A stretch of 64,000 bases of DNA, taken from positions 1 to 64,000 of the forward strand of contig DNJC01000016.1 in the NCBI GenBank assembly GCA_003490025.1. The letters run 5' to 3'. Shown here piece after piece: positions 8,042 to 18,200 of the stretch. The position numbers and the translations under genes are program-made. Source of the stretch: Geobacter sp. Its GTDB lineage: Bacteria > Desulfobacterota > Desulfuromonadia > Geobacterales > Geobacteraceae. Below the pieces are notes generated by a model, which saw only the letters and a list, made by a program, of their open reading frames with translations, ran no database searches and was not told the DNA's origin. Position 1 is the stretch's first letter; each line of letters opens with the position of its first letter.

Positions 8042-9094
8042 CTATGCTCCTGCCAAATCTGCTTCGGTTAGGGTTATAAAGGGATCTGTCCCGAGAGTCG
8101 TACCGGGCGCTGTGATCCAGGTGGACCAGCCCAACCGCGCGCAATCGGCTCCTCTTTCCCCTAATCTGCACGGGGGCGCTTCCTCTTTCTTCAGTATGAG
8201 CCGCACCTCGAACTGGTACTCGATCCCCACCACGTACTTCACTAATGTCACCAGCGCCCTCGACCTCGGCCCCGTCCCAAGAAACTCTGAGAACTGTCGG
8301 AAACCCATCGGTCCCAGGTGGAGTCGAAAGGTCGACTGGCTCTCACAAATCTCGCCTCCACAGATTGTGTTTACTCCGAGCTTGCTGTTGGCCTGCCCCA
8401 GCATGGTCCTGTCCGACACCTCCAACTGGGTCACACGCGGAATGTACTGCTCTATCTCTGCGCCTATTCCAAAATGATGTTGCACGACTTTGGCGACCAT
8501 TGTGGCTGACGGAACCTGTCGGCTTAGCTCCCCACAGCTGATCAACAGTGAGTTCTCCAGATCTCCGTTCGCAGCAACCAGTCCCTTGGTGCCTAATCCT
8601 AAAAGGCTCAATAGATACCCGGAAAATTGATCGCTGTTGTCCGGCTCCTTTTGGGCTGCAACCCGGTTCCGTTTCCACGCCCGGTAAAAAAGCGAGATGA
8701 GCCGGTGATGAAACAGATCGTAGAAGGCTGCCATGGCGAGGTCCTTCGCTCGTACCCTTTCCAAGACAAGTTCGTGGTACCAGTTGGGGAGCACGCCGCA
8801 GGGACCGATGAGCCCCATAAAGGCAACTTCCATCTGCAGTGGCTCGTCATCTTTTTCCTCGAAGCCGGATATCTCACTGGCCGGAAACGAAAAGCCTGTC
8901 TTTGCCGAAAACGTTATCGGTTCATCCTTGGGCGACAGCCCCTCCCCAACTTTCTGTCTGCCGGCTTCCATCCGTTCAAGAAGGTGCACCGCCTGGAAGA
9001 AGTGATAACGGTGGAACTTCTTCCTCAACCCCGTGGTATCTGATTGGCGGCTCGATCTCACAGCAGCACCCGATCCCCGTTTCTTGGCGGCCAC
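8042..9094 (-). CDS. tssG: T6SS baseplate protein TssG
   Basis: A 350-residue TssG (ImpH/VasB). It has the family N-terminal FHRYHFFQAVHLLERM and the central MEVAFMGLIGPCGVLPNWYHELV and DLFHHRLISLFYRAW, followed by the CGGEICESQSTFRLHLGPM region. TssG forms the baseplate wedge with TssF, TssE and TssK. It begins with GTG and its start overlaps the end of tssF by 37 bases, indicating coupled translation. Confidence 0.95.
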   Translation of the reverse strand: MAAKKRGSGAAVRSSRQSDTTGLRKKFHRYHFFQAVHLLERMEAGRQKVGEGLSPKDEPITFSAKTGFSFPASEISGFEEKDDEPLQMEVAFMGLIGPCGVLPNWYHELVLERVRAKDLAMAAFYDLFHHRLISLFYRAWKRNRVAAQKEPDNSDQFSGYLLSLLGLGTKGLVAANGDLENSLLISCGELSRQVPSATMVAKVVQHHFGIGAEIEQYIPRVTQLEVSDRTMLGQANSKLGVNTICGGEICESQSTFRLHLGPMGFRQFSEFLGTGPRSRALVTLVKYVVGIEYQFEVRLILKKEEAPPCRLGERGADCARLGWSTWITAPGTTLGTDPFITLTEADLAGA

Positions 9095-10860
9095 TGTTTC
9101 AGTACTTCGCCGCCTCGCACGGTCCTAGCCACCAGTTGGATGAACGAGTTCACTGACACGTACTGTCCGAGAAACCGCTCCAGAACCGAGGCAAACAAAT
9201 ACAGCCCATTTCCGACGTACTTCTCCTCGTCAAAGTCGACGGCCACCTCCACGCCGCGGCAAAAACCTGTGCCGATCCTCCTGGTTACTTGGCGTGACTT
9301 GACAGAGACAATCCCGTCGATCTGCAGCCTTGTAGAGGCGGAGTCGTCGAAATCGTAGAGCGCCAGTATCTCCTTCAGGGCGTCTTCGCCTCCCTCCACC
9401 AGGGAGAGGTAATTGAGGGAGAGATGCGAGATCAGCCGCCACTGCTGAGAGCCTCCCAGTGCCGGTCGCAGCGTTGCTGTCGGCTTTATGAGGCACTTTA
9501 TCGCCTCGACCGGCGCCGCTGTCTCGATCTCGAAATCACCGGAAGGATCGCCAAAGGGAAGCTTGGCGGGGAGGTCACGGTTGGAACAGGTAACGCGAAC
9601 CATGATGGTTTCCGCCATCGGATCCATCGACTGCAACTGAAGGTCGGAAAAAGAGAGGAAGAGTTCGGTGCCGCTGTCGCCGGCCACGGTTGAAGGCCGA
9701 CGTTGCACGTGCCAGTAGGCTCCTTCCCTGGCACCTTCTCCATCTTCGCTGTGGTGCCTGAGGGAATAGAGCGGATGGTACTGCTTCACTTTAACGGGCG
9801 ATGACGGGATCGTCGCCGTCACCTCATCGATGGAGAGCACTTCGGTGCCGTCCGCCCTGCGCAGGTCGGCAATCACACGGTACTCCGTCTTCCGGTGCTC
9901 GACCCTGATCGGCTCCGCTATCGTTTGAAAGGAGTTGACTACAGGGGTGGCGTGAAGACAGAAGGTGTCGGTGCCCACCACCAGGGAATGCTTCGCCGGT
10001 TTGTCCAGGTACACCAACAGGTCTATCGTGTCTCCGAATTCCTCCTTCGAAAACGAAGAGAGACCGACGATGTCGAAGAAGAGAAACTTGTGGGGGAAAC
10101 AGAAATATTCCAGAAGAAGCCGATACCCGGTAAACGACTGCACCGGGTAGGGTAAGAGCATCTCCTCTTCCGCGAACCCGACCGGACGCAGGGAATCGGG
10201 TCCGAGCGCCCTGATGCAGGCGGACGGCGTGCCCACCGAGGCGCACTCAATGTGGCATACGTTGTTCAAAAGCAATTGGTACAGCAGGTGGACATGCTGC
10301 GCTTGACCGTTCAGGAAAAATCTCAAGCTGTCGCCCCGAAAGCTGGAAAAGGAGGCGTTGTTATGCAGCTTCAGCCTGATGCGCAGCGACTGCTGCGCAC
10401 CTTTTACCAGCCGCTGCGGCTCTGCCAGCTCCGCGCTCACCACCTCCATGGGCCGCAGCGTGACGGGATAGGCCGTGGTGAACTGGCAGGAGACGCCGTC
10501 CACAGGCTTCGAGAAAAGCGCGGTCCCCTTGTCGATGACATACCCGGATTCGGGAACGTTCTTCAAAAGCGGGGCGAATCTGACCACGGACATGGACGGA
10601 AAGGGAGTCATATAGTGGGGATAGAGAACATGCAATAGCGACTGCGTTAATTCGGGCAGATCGTCATCGAGCTTTTTGTGAATCCGGGCGCAGAGAAAGG
10701 CGAAGGCCTCTATCAGACGCTCCGTATGCGGATCCTCGCACCTGTCCGGCTCAAGGAGGAGTCTTCCTGCAATCTTCGGGTATTTCTTAGCGAACTCGAT
10801 CCCCATCTCACGGATGAAGGTCAGCTCCCGTTCGAAGTAACCCAGGAAGTCGTCGTGCAT
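9058..10860 (-). CDS. tssF: T6SS baseplate protein TssF
   Basis: A 600-residue TssF (ImpG/VasA) of typical length. The start MHDDFLGYFERELTFIREMG and the following FAKKYPKIAGRL, with RLIEAFAFLCARIHKKLDDDLPELTQSLL, are hallmark N-terminal motifs. LEYFCFPHKFLFFDI lies in the middle. It is the major wedge subunit of the baseplate. It follows tssE with only a 6-bp gap and overlaps tssG. Confidence 0.96.
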   Translation of the reverse strand: MHDDFLGYFERELTFIREMGIEFAKKYPKIAGRLLLEPDRCEDPHTERLIEAFAFLCARIHKKLDDDLPELTQSLLHVLYPHYMTPFPSMSVVRFAPLLKNVPESGYVIDKGTALFSKPVDGVSCQFTTAYPVTLRPMEVVSAELAEPQRLVKGAQQSLRIRLKLHNNASFSSFRGDSLRFFLNGQAQHVHLLYQLLLNNVCHIECASVGTPSACIRALGPDSLRPVGFAEEEMLLPYPVQSFTGYRLLLEYFCFPHKFLFFDIVGLSSFSKEEFGDTIDLLVYLDKPAKHSLVVGTDTFCLHATPVVNSFQTIAEPIRVEHRKTEYRVIADLRRADGTEVLSIDEVTATIPSSPVKVKQYHPLYSLRHHSEDGEGAREGAYWHVQRRPSTVAGDSGTELFLSFSDLQLQSMDPMAETIMVRVTCSNRDLPAKLPFGDPSGDFEIETAAPVEAIKCLIKPTATLRPALGGSQQWRLISHLSLNYLSLVEGGEDALKEILALYDFDDSASTRLQIDGIVSVKSRQVTRRIGTGFCRGVEVAVDFDEEKYVGNGLYLFASVLERFLGQYVSVNSFIQLVARTVRGGEVLKQWPPRNGDRVLL

Positions 10861-10866
10861 CGTCCC

Positions 10867-11340
10867 TCACTTTGTGATCGTGTAAGACCCGCTGTTGATA
10901 TCGAAGCAGGTATCAAATGTTATGGGAGCGGTTATCGGATCGGTCAGCAGCAGAGCGTCGATGCGAAAATTAAGGACACGCCCGATGCCGGCAGAAGTGT
11001 CGAGCCGGACGGTGACTTCTCTCAGCCGCGGTTCGAAGAGCACCAGGAGCCTCTCCATCTCCTGGCGGATCTGCTGCCTCGTGGATTGGGAACGCGGATT
11101 CCGCGAGATAAAATCACTGCAGCCATAGCTGAAGATCGATGCCTTCACTTCTCGTTTCGAATCGGGGAGTGGCCGGATATTCCTCCTCGCATTGAAGAGG
11201 TTCTCCAGGTCGCGAAGCAGCGCCTGTGTGGCGCCGCTCAATTTGCTTCCACGCCACTGGACAGGCTCGACAGGGAGCCGGGGCTCGTGGTCGATGAGCC
11301 TGTCCAGTAGCGACGGCCGTATGTCCGACTCCTTTCGCAT
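10867..11340 (-). CDS. tssE: T6SS baseplate protein TssE
   Basis: A 157-residue gp25-like protein. It starts with RPSLLDRLIDHEP, the conserved TssE opening, followed by LLRDLENLFNARRN and the C-terminal REVTVRLD strand region. TssE is the small wedge component that links the baseplate to the sheath. It lies between hcp and tssF, with gaps of 15 and 6 bp. Confidence 0.93.
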   Translation of the reverse strand: MRKESDIRPSLLDRLIDHEPRLPVEPVQWRGSKLSGATQALLRDLENLFNARRNIRPLPDSKREVKASIFSYGCSDFISRNPRSQSTRQQIRQEMERLLVLFEPRLREVTVRLDTSAGIGRVLNFRIDALLLTDPITAPITFDTCFDINSGSYTITK

Positions 11341-11355
11341 CAGCCACTCCCGGTG

Positions 11356-11853
11356 TTACACCTTCTTGTTGGTCTGAAGGTCCCATCCTGAGGCGACCTG
11401 GCCGCCACCCGAACCGTCGCCGCGGCTTTGCTGCGTGTATGCCAGCTCGATCTTTCCGTAGTTGAAGGCGATCTCTTCCACGGGGAGCACCTCGCCCGCG
11501 TGGGAGCTGCCGCCCGGGTTGTTCATGCTGATGATGACGTTGCTGAGCTTGTACTCCATGTACTTGAGCTTGTCGCCGCCCGCCCGACAGAGTTCCAGGA
11601 CCACGGACGGTATGTGCTTGCCGGTGGCGCAGGCCTCGAACAGTTTGGGGGATGCCTTGTCGAGCGCCTTGACGATGCTGAAATCTGAGAAGTTCGCCCT
11701 CTCGGCGGAGGCGCCTCCGGCAGTGCTGGCCGAACCGGAAGGACGCTGGGTCACCGAAAAGTTGAACGACAGGACCTCGATCCACTCCCTGTGTTTCTCG
11801 TCATTGCTCTCGCCTGGTATCCCTTCTATCTTCAAGAACGCATCAAATGCCAT
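11356..11853 (-). CDS. hcp: T6SS tube protein Hcp
   Basis: A 165-residue Hcp-family protein: MAFDAFLKIEGIPGES, then WIEVLSFNFSVTQ, FSIVKALDKASPKLFEACATG and a C-terminal EEIAFNYGKIELAYT. These strands form the hexameric inner-tube ring. A Gly/Ser/Ala-rich loop (about residues 38-49) and a Gly-rich C-terminal stretch are slightly longer than in short Hcps. It is encoded inside the structural operon between tssC and tssE, so it is the main tube subunit and not an orphan. Confidence 0.95.
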   Translation of the reverse strand: MAFDAFLKIEGIPGESNDEKHREWIEVLSFNFSVTQRPSGSASTAGGASAERANFSDFSIVKALDKASPKLFEACATGKHIPSVVLELCRAGGDKLKYMEYKLSNVIISMNNPGGSSHAGEVLPVEEIAFNYGKIELAYTQQSRGDGSGGGQVASGWDLQTNKKV

Positions 11854-11878
11854 AGCGGTATCCTCCCTTTTGTCACTG

Positions 11879-13357
11879 TCATCCGTTCGCCTGTGCAGGC
11901 AGATTGGTCACGAGCCTCAGTGAAACGGTCAATTCGTCAAGCTGGTAGTGGGGCTTCAAAAAGGCGACGGCGCGATAGACGCCAGGCTTTCCCGGCTGAT
12001 CGAAGACCTCGACCCTCGCCTCTCGCAGCGGGAAGCGCGATTTCATTTCCTGACCCGCGTCATCGTCAAGAAGCACGTATCTGCTGATCCATCGGTTCAG
12101 GTAATCCTCGACGTTTTTCCTGGTGTCGAAGCTCCCCACCTTGTCCCGCATGATGGCCTTCAGGTAGTGAGCGAAGCGTGAAACGGCGAGGATGTACTGC
12201 AATTGCGCCGACAGCCGTGCATTGGCGTTTGCCGCGTCGGTGTCGTAGTTCTTCGGCTTGTGGGCGCTCTGGACGCTGAAGAACGCGGCGTTGTCGGTCC
12301 CCTTGCAATGGACCAGGGATACGAAGCCGAGATCGGCCAGCTCCTTTTCGCGCCGGTCTGTTATGGCTATCTCGGTCGGGCATTTGAGCGCCATTTCGCC
12401 GTCGGTACTGAAGGTGTGGGCGGGCAGCCCGGACACCAGGCCTCCCCCCTCGACGCCCCTTATGGCGGCGGTCCAGCCGTACCTGGCAAAGGCATCCGTG
12501 ACGCGGCTTGCCAGGCAGTAGGCCGCATTGCCCCAGAGGTACTTGCCGTGATCGGTGCCGTCCACGTCCTCCTCGAACTGAAACGACTCCACCGGGTCGG
12601 TGTCGGGTCCATAGGGAAGCCTTATCAGCACGTGCGGCAGGCAAAGCGCCACGTAGCGCGAATCCTCCGAGTCCCTGAACGACCTCCACTTGGCGTATTC
12701 CGCCCCTTGAAAGATCTTCGCCATGTCCCTGGGCTTGTCGAGGTCGGTGAAATGCTCCTGGTTGAAAAGCGAGGGAGAAGCGGAGGTGATAAGCGGGGCG
12801 TGCGCAGCGGCGGCAACTTCCGACATCTGGGTCAGGAGCGAGAGGTCCGGCGGGTTGTTGCCGAACTCGAATTCCCCAACCAGGCAGCCGTAGGATGCGC
12901 CACCGTAGCTGCCGAACTCCTCCTCGTAAATCTTTTTGAACAAGGAGGACTGGTCGAACTCGGCTGCCTTCTCCATGTCCTTTAAAAGATCCTGCTTGGA
13001 CACGTTCATCACCCTGATCTTCAGGTTGGCGCCCGTTTCCGTCTCGTGCACGAGGTATGAAAGCCCGCGCCACGAGGCCTCCAGTTTCTGGAATTCGGCA
13101 TGGTGGATGATCTCGTTCAACTGGTCGGAGATCAGCTTGTCTATCTCCGCAATCCTCGCGTGTATCATCCGCTCGGTGTCGTTGGACACCACGATCTCTC
13201 CTTCCAGGACCTGCTTCACCAGTTCTCCTACCAGTTCGATCGCGTATTGCTTCTGATCGTCGTTACGGGCCAGGCGTCCGTCCTCGATGATGCGCTGCAA
13301 AAGGTCGACGCAAGAGGGCCCGGCGCAAAGTACCTGAGGTTCTATTGGATCTGCCAT
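11879..13357 (-). CDS. tssC: T6SS sheath protein TssC
   Basis: A 492-residue large sheath subunit (ImpC/VipB). Motifs include LEASWRGLSYLVHETETGANLKIRVMNVSK near residue 95, the GASYGCLVGEFEF region, and LCLPHVLIRLPYG followed by LWGNAAYCLASRV. The C-terminal FSVQSAHKPK and SAQLQYILAVSRFAHYLKAIMRDKVG complete the family. It pairs with TssB to build the contractile sheath and is read 12 bp after tssB. Confidence 0.97.
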   Translation of the reverse strand: MADPIEPQVLCAGPSCVDLLQRIIEDGRLARNDDQKQYAIELVGELVKQVLEGEIVVSNDTERMIHARIAEIDKLISDQLNEIIHHAEFQKLEASWRGLSYLVHETETGANLKIRVMNVSKQDLLKDMEKAAEFDQSSLFKKIYEEEFGSYGGASYGCLVGEFEFGNNPPDLSLLTQMSEVAAAAHAPLITSASPSLFNQEHFTDLDKPRDMAKIFQGAEYAKWRSFRDSEDSRYVALCLPHVLIRLPYGPDTDPVESFQFEEDVDGTDHGKYLWGNAAYCLASRVTDAFARYGWTAAIRGVEGGGLVSGLPAHTFSTDGEMALKCPTEIAITDRREKELADLGFVSLVHCKGTDNAAFFSVQSAHKPKNYDTDAANANARLSAQLQYILAVSRFAHYLKAIMRDKVGSFDTRKNVEDYLNRWISRYVLLDDDAGQEMKSRFPLREARVEVFDQPGKPGVYRAVAFLKPHYQLDELTVSLRLVTNLPAQANG

Positions 13358-13369
13358 GGTCTCCCTCCT

Positions 13370-13897
13370 TTACGAAGCATCGTCGTCAGTTGGTTGCACA
13401 GCACCGGTTTCATGTCCGATCATCTTTAAGGTTTCCGAACTGCCGATGACCTGCCGGAGCAGTTCGTCCAGGCGGTCGTTTCCGTCCAGCTTGTTGAGGA
13501 GGTCGGAAAGTCTCCGTCTCGCCTCGATCAGTCTTCGAAGCGGCTCCACCTGCAGGGCCACCCGTTCCGGATGGAAGTCCTCCATGCTCCGGAAGGAGAG
13601 TTCGACGGACAGCTTCGAACCGTCGTTGGCCAGCTTGTTATCGGTGGCGAAGGCAACCCTCGGCTTCATCCCCTCCAGGACGGAGTCGAAGTTGTCGCGG
13701 TCGATCTCGACCAGCTTCCTCTCCTTCATTTTCGGCAGGGGCTGATCGGGTTTGCCGGAGAGCTCGGAGAGCACGCCCACCACGAAGGGGATCTCCTTCA
13801 GCTCGCTACCGGCGCCGGTCTCAACGTCATAGGTGATCCGGACCCGCGGCGCCCTAACCCGGTCCAGCTTGTGTTGCAGGCTCTCTGATCTGGTCAT
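13370..13897 (-). CDS. tssB: T6SS sheath protein TssB
   Basis: A 175-residue small sheath subunit (ImpB/VipA). Family landmarks are RVRITYDVETG near the N-terminus, ELKEIPFVVGVLSELSG and KLVEIDRDNFDSVLEGMKPR, then LSVELSFRSMEDFHPERV. It lies directly before tssC, as in nearly all T6SS clusters. The preceding leader is T-rich on the opposite strand and contains a clear GGAGG ribosome site. Confidence 0.96.
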   Translation of the reverse strand: MTRSESLQHKLDRVRAPRVRITYDVETGAGSELKEIPFVVGVLSELSGKPDQPLPKMKERKLVEIDRDNFDSVLEGMKPRVAFATDNKLANDGSKLSVELSFRSMEDFHPERVALQVEPLRRLIEARRRLSDLLNKLDGNDRLDELLRQVIGSSETLKMIGHETGAVQPTDDDAS

Positions 13898-13921
13898 GGT
13901 CCCTCCTTTTTTTTTGGTGAT

Positions 13922-15223
13922 TCAATTCCGGTACGGCATTGCCTTGGTTACGTCCAGGGAGCAGATGCGCCTGAACAGGGATCGGGACAGGGTGAGGTCG
14001 TCTTGCGGGAGGTCGCCCGCCTGCAGGCACTGGTAGTAGGCGTCCAGCACTTCGGCGATCCACAGCGGCGACTCCCAGCGCTCCAGGTGGAGTTCCTCGA
14101 TCATCCCGTGCAGCTCTTCCAGGATGGGTCTTGCCAGGTCCATGCGTCCGACCTTCAGGCATAGCCTTGCTATGAGCAGACGAATCCGGTTTCTGTCGCG
14201 GGTGGACTCGGAGCTGTTGCAACTGCGCAGCAGCATGGCCAGGGCTTCCTGCAGTTGACCCGCCTCCGCCATGGCCAGGGCCTCGCTCCAGATGGGGGCG
14301 GCCGACGGGTCGGACGGGTCGGACGGGTCGGACGGGTCGGACGGCTCGGACGGATCGGACTGGCCTGACTGAGCAAGCGGGTCGAGCGGGGCCACCGGGT
14401 CGAGCGGGTCAAGCTGGCCAAGCTGGTCGGGGACCCGACGGTACAGCTTCTCAACCAGACCATGACACGCTTCTACGGCTACCCCCAACTCGGCCAGGCT
14501 TGGGGCCTCCCCACCGAATTTTTCGCCGACTGCTGCTGCCAACACCCGCACACCATCCCGACATCTGCCGACGGTGCCAAGAAGCGCCTGTCCGAACTCT
14601 CCTTCCGACCTGGCTGCCGCCGCATCGAATTCCTCCGCGGTAAGCGCCCCTTCTGTCAGCCGCTCCTCTCGCCTGCTTCTTCTGTCTTCATCGACATCTC
14701 CGTAGCTGTTCCTGGTATCGGCCTCGAAACCGACCTCACGCGATTCCTGCCACTTGAGCCATGAATACCCCCGGGTTGCCGTCTTTTCCGTGAGCGGGAC
14801 CTGCCTCACCTGCACGGCCACCTTCTCGTTCAGGAACTCGAAGGGAGCGGCCCGGTATTCCAGGTCGCCTTCTTCCGACAGCGGATAGAGCGAGTCCCAA
14901 AAGCGCTCAACAAGTCCCGCTGTCACCCGCAGCCCCAGCTCAAGCCCCTCGAATCCACGTACAATGGTCAGCGCCTCGGTGAGCCATACGGCGATCTGGA
15001 GATCTTTGCTCTTCTCGGTAAGGGCTGCGACGGACAGGGTGATCACTTTCTCCCAGTCCGATTTTTTCACGTCGTGCTGCCAGTCCCCCAGGGCAATGGC
15101 GTCCTCACTGCGTCTCGCCTCCATGATCTCCTCGTAAAAGGCCGTGTATCGAAGATCGTCTCCCGCCGGAAACCCTTCGGATATTTCCCCCAGCAGCTGC
15201 TCCACATCCATTGTTGTGGCCAT
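13922..15223 (-). CDS. tssA: T6SS cap/assembly protein TssA
   Basis: A 433-residue TssA with the ImpA_N domain at residues about 10-140 (LLGEISEGFPAGDDLRYTAFYEEI; DWEKVITLSVAALTEKSKDLQIAVWLTEAL). The C-terminal 120 residues form a second helical domain. The two are joined by an unusual linker containing SDPSEPSDPS-type repeats, encoded by a 9-bp tandem repeat. TssA caps the growing tube and sheath. The gene is 12 bp downstream of tssM and upstream of tssB. Confidence 0.92.
   Translation of the reverse strand: MATTMDVEQLLGEISEGFPAGDDLRYTAFYEEIMEARRSEDAIALGDWQHDVKKSDWEKVITLSVAALTEKSKDLQIAVWLTEALTIVRGFEGLELGLRVTAGLVERFWDSLYPLSEEGDLEYRAAPFEFLNEKVAVQVRQVPLTEKTATRGYSWLKWQESREVGFEADTRNSYGDVDEDRRSRREERLTEGALTAEEFDAAAARSEGEFGQALLGTVGRCRDGVRVLAAAVGEKFGGEAPSLAELGVAVEACHGLVEKLYRRVPDQLGQLDPLDPVAPLDPLAQSGQSDPSEPSDPSDPSDPSDPSAAPIWSEALAMAEAGQLQEALAMLLRSCNSSESTRDRNRIRLLIARLCLKVGRMDLARPILEELHGMIEELHLERWESPLWIAEVLDAYYQCLQAGDLPQDDLTLSRSLFRRICSLDVTKAMPYRN
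14302..14360 (-). repeat. In-frame 9-bp tandem repeat inside tssA
   Basis: The 9-bp unit CGGACGGGT is repeated about six times with changes towards the right end. The period is a multiple of three, so it encodes repeated Ser-Asp-Pro units and gains or losses stay in frame. It lies in the interdomain linker of TssA and is a candidate length-variable locus. Confidence 0.85.
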
Positions 15224-15235
15224 ACATCCTCCACT

Positions 15236-18200
15236 TCAATCCCAGCAATCGGTGATCTTCGCCGGAATTCGGGTAGGGAGCGAATCGGCGGGACCGGCCA
15301 CGACATCGGCTGCGCCGAGAAGCTGGTAATTGACGCGAATGAATCGGATTCCCATCCGTTCCAGCGCCTGCCTCTCTCCGGGGAACTGCTTAGGATAGAA
15401 GGTCCGTCTCCCCTTGGGAAAATCCCGCAGAAAGTCGGCGAAGGCTTGCGCGCCGGTGTACCTCTTGGTGAGAACGGTATCGCCGATGTCGATCTGCAAC
15501 AGGACGTCGCCGCAGGTCGACGGCGACCAGACGAACGGCTTGCTCACGGGGTAGTTCAGGTTGGAGATGACCTGCGAGCCCGTCGCGCACTGCAACTCCA
15601 GTCTTGTGCTATGGGGCTTGGTGCGGGCCTCGCTGTTCGCGTCGGTGGGGAATCCCTTGATGGTGACCTGGTAACTCGGTTTACCCGGGGCGGCGGCCGC
15701 GATCTTCGCCTTGGCGCCCCTGGCGAGAAAGGAGTAGAACTCCGGGCGGAAAGGAACGGAGCCTCCCAGTGCGGACTTGGCATAATAGCCGCGTGCCTGG
15801 CTCCAGCCGAGGAAAGGATCTGCGAAGGCGCCGACGAACTTCCAGACCGGGCCGTCCTTCCCCAGGAGATAATTAAGGGTCTGCGGGTCGCTCGCGCCCT
15901 GCACCTCCTTCAGCACCTTCTCTTCCCACTGGGACTGGAGCGAACAGGCGGTCTCCATCCTGACGAAGGTCCCGTAGAAGGTGATCGGCCCGGAGATGAG
16001 GCGGGAAAAGGTGTCATCGCCCTGTCCCTGGGCCAGAAGAGCGTTCAACCGCTGAACGGCGTCGGCCGCCTGGTACAGCGGCGACTTGCCGACCTCTGGC
16101 GAATCGGTGAAGGCCTGCAGCGCCATCTGGTGCGCCAGACTCCTCGATTTCGCCACCGGTGCGATATGCTCCACCGCGTTCAGGTACTCCCTGGCCACCT
16201 CGGCGCCGGCGAGGGATGAAGGGGCGCTTCCTTGCTTGCCCACCATGCGCCCGAGCCTGTCTGCGTACGCCTTCCCCTGCTCGACGGCTGAGGCATAACC
16301 CGCCGGCTGCTTCCGCGCTTTAAGCACCTGGAACCGGTACAGCTCTATGAACCACAAAGGGAGGTTTTCGGCGCCCGCGAATGCCTGCAGTTCGTCGGCC
16401 GCCGTCGACATGAAATGGAAATAGGGACCTGTTTCCCCGGCCATGCCTGCCGCGGCGATCCGCCATTCTTTCAGGCCGGACAGCCGCTGCTCCCCTTTCG
16501 GCAACTGCCAGGCGAATTTCTGCCACGCCGCAAAACAGGCGTCCCGGTACCAGACGATGAAACCTTCCTTCTCCCTCTCCAGCACCATCGGCTCCGGGTA
16601 CGCGGTGCCGACTTCGTTAAGCAGGCCGTTCACGAAGTGCTTTCCCTTCTTGGTGAAGGAGGGGGGGATGATCGGCTCCGCAGCCAGAGCTTTCGATCCT
16701 CCCCAGAAATCCTTCAGGGAGATGGCCGCCTTCGGCTCATGCCTGTCGACGAACTCCAGCATCCAGGCGAGGTCGGTCCCCTTCCGCACGAACGCCTGCT
16801 TCAGCAAGCTCTGAAGTTGCTTCAGCTCCTTGTCCAGTTCCTGGCGCTCCGAGCGCCAGGAAACGTAGTTCAAATACAACTTCCCGAAGGAGGGGTCGCT
16901 ACTTCCCTCGGCGGCCGGCTCCCTTGCCGGGTAGTCCGGGAGCGGAGCTTCAGCCGACAACGGATTCCCGGCGAGGCACCCTTTCAGGAGGTTGATGCGC
17001 CGGCTCAAGTGCATCACGTAGCGCCCGAAGAGGTCGTTCGGGGTGTTGAGGGAGAACGCGGCCATCGCGGCAGTCATATCCCTGTCGAAGAACACGAGGA
17101 AGCGGTCACGGAACTGCCTGCAGTACCGGGCCTTGAGCGCCTCCTCGACCTCCTGGCTTCGGTTCAGCCCGAACCGGGGGACCCACCAGTCCCGGTTCCT
17201 CTGTTCTATGCTCCCGATGGTGCTCGCCATCCGCTCCATGGCGGCAAGGTCCTCGGCGAAGTCGCCATGGAGTTCGGGCGTTTTGGCAACGAGCACGGAG
17301 GCTTCCCTCACCACCGCCATGTTCTTCAGGAACGAGCAACTCAAGAGCCCGCAGAGCGAGGCAGCGATCACCAGCCACGAGAGGAGCGCGACCTTTTCGC
17401 CGACCTGCCGCCATCTGCCGGTCCTGGCCGTCGGGGTCGCAAGCCCCCGGTCGCGCGGCAGGACCTTCTCGAAAAAGTCGTGCAGGAACAGGCCGTGCCC
17501 CGAAGGGGCGCAAGGAGAGGCACTGCAGAAATAGATGCCGCGCAGCAAGGGGGTTTCCTGGTAGTGGTTTTCCGCGAAGGCAGCGGCGGCAAGGAAGTCC
17601 AGGCCCGGTTTAAGCCCTCGCATCGCGTCCGGAAACAGCAACAAAGACGATCCGGCGCTTTTGCCGTCTCTCTGGTGCACTATCAGCAGGCGCAGGCTCC
17701 TCAGGCGCTGGGACAGGCTTGCCGAAAGGCGTCCGATAAAGGCCGGGACGTCGCTGGACATTTCAACATTGGCAAGCCCCATCGGCTGGTCCAGGGTCTG
17801 CTCCGGGAGACGTGCGAAGAACTGGGGCATGCCATGGACCAGATCGCATTTGGTGACCAGCAGGTAGACAGGGAAGCGATAGCCCAGATGCGACATCAGT
17901 TCGTCGATACGCAGCCTCAATTGCCGACCGTAATTTTCCAGTTCCTGGCACCCCCCCGCCGCCAGCCTGTCGGCGGCAACCGTAACGATCAGGCCGTCGA
18001 TCGGTTCCTTCCTCCGGTACCTGAGGAGCAGAGCCAGGAGCTTGCGCCATTCTTCGTTGTCCCTTTCCCGGTCCGCCTGCACCGTGTACCGCCCGGCGGT
18101 ATCGATCAGGATCCCCTGGTCGTAGAAACTCCAGTCGCAGTTACGGGTTGCCGCCCCTGAGCCATCGCTATGGTCGACGAAGGGGGAGGATAACCCGGCC

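Noticed and set aside
14302..14360. CRISPR-like repeats
   Set aside because: The 9-bp units are contiguous, without spacers, and lie inside the tssA reading frame.
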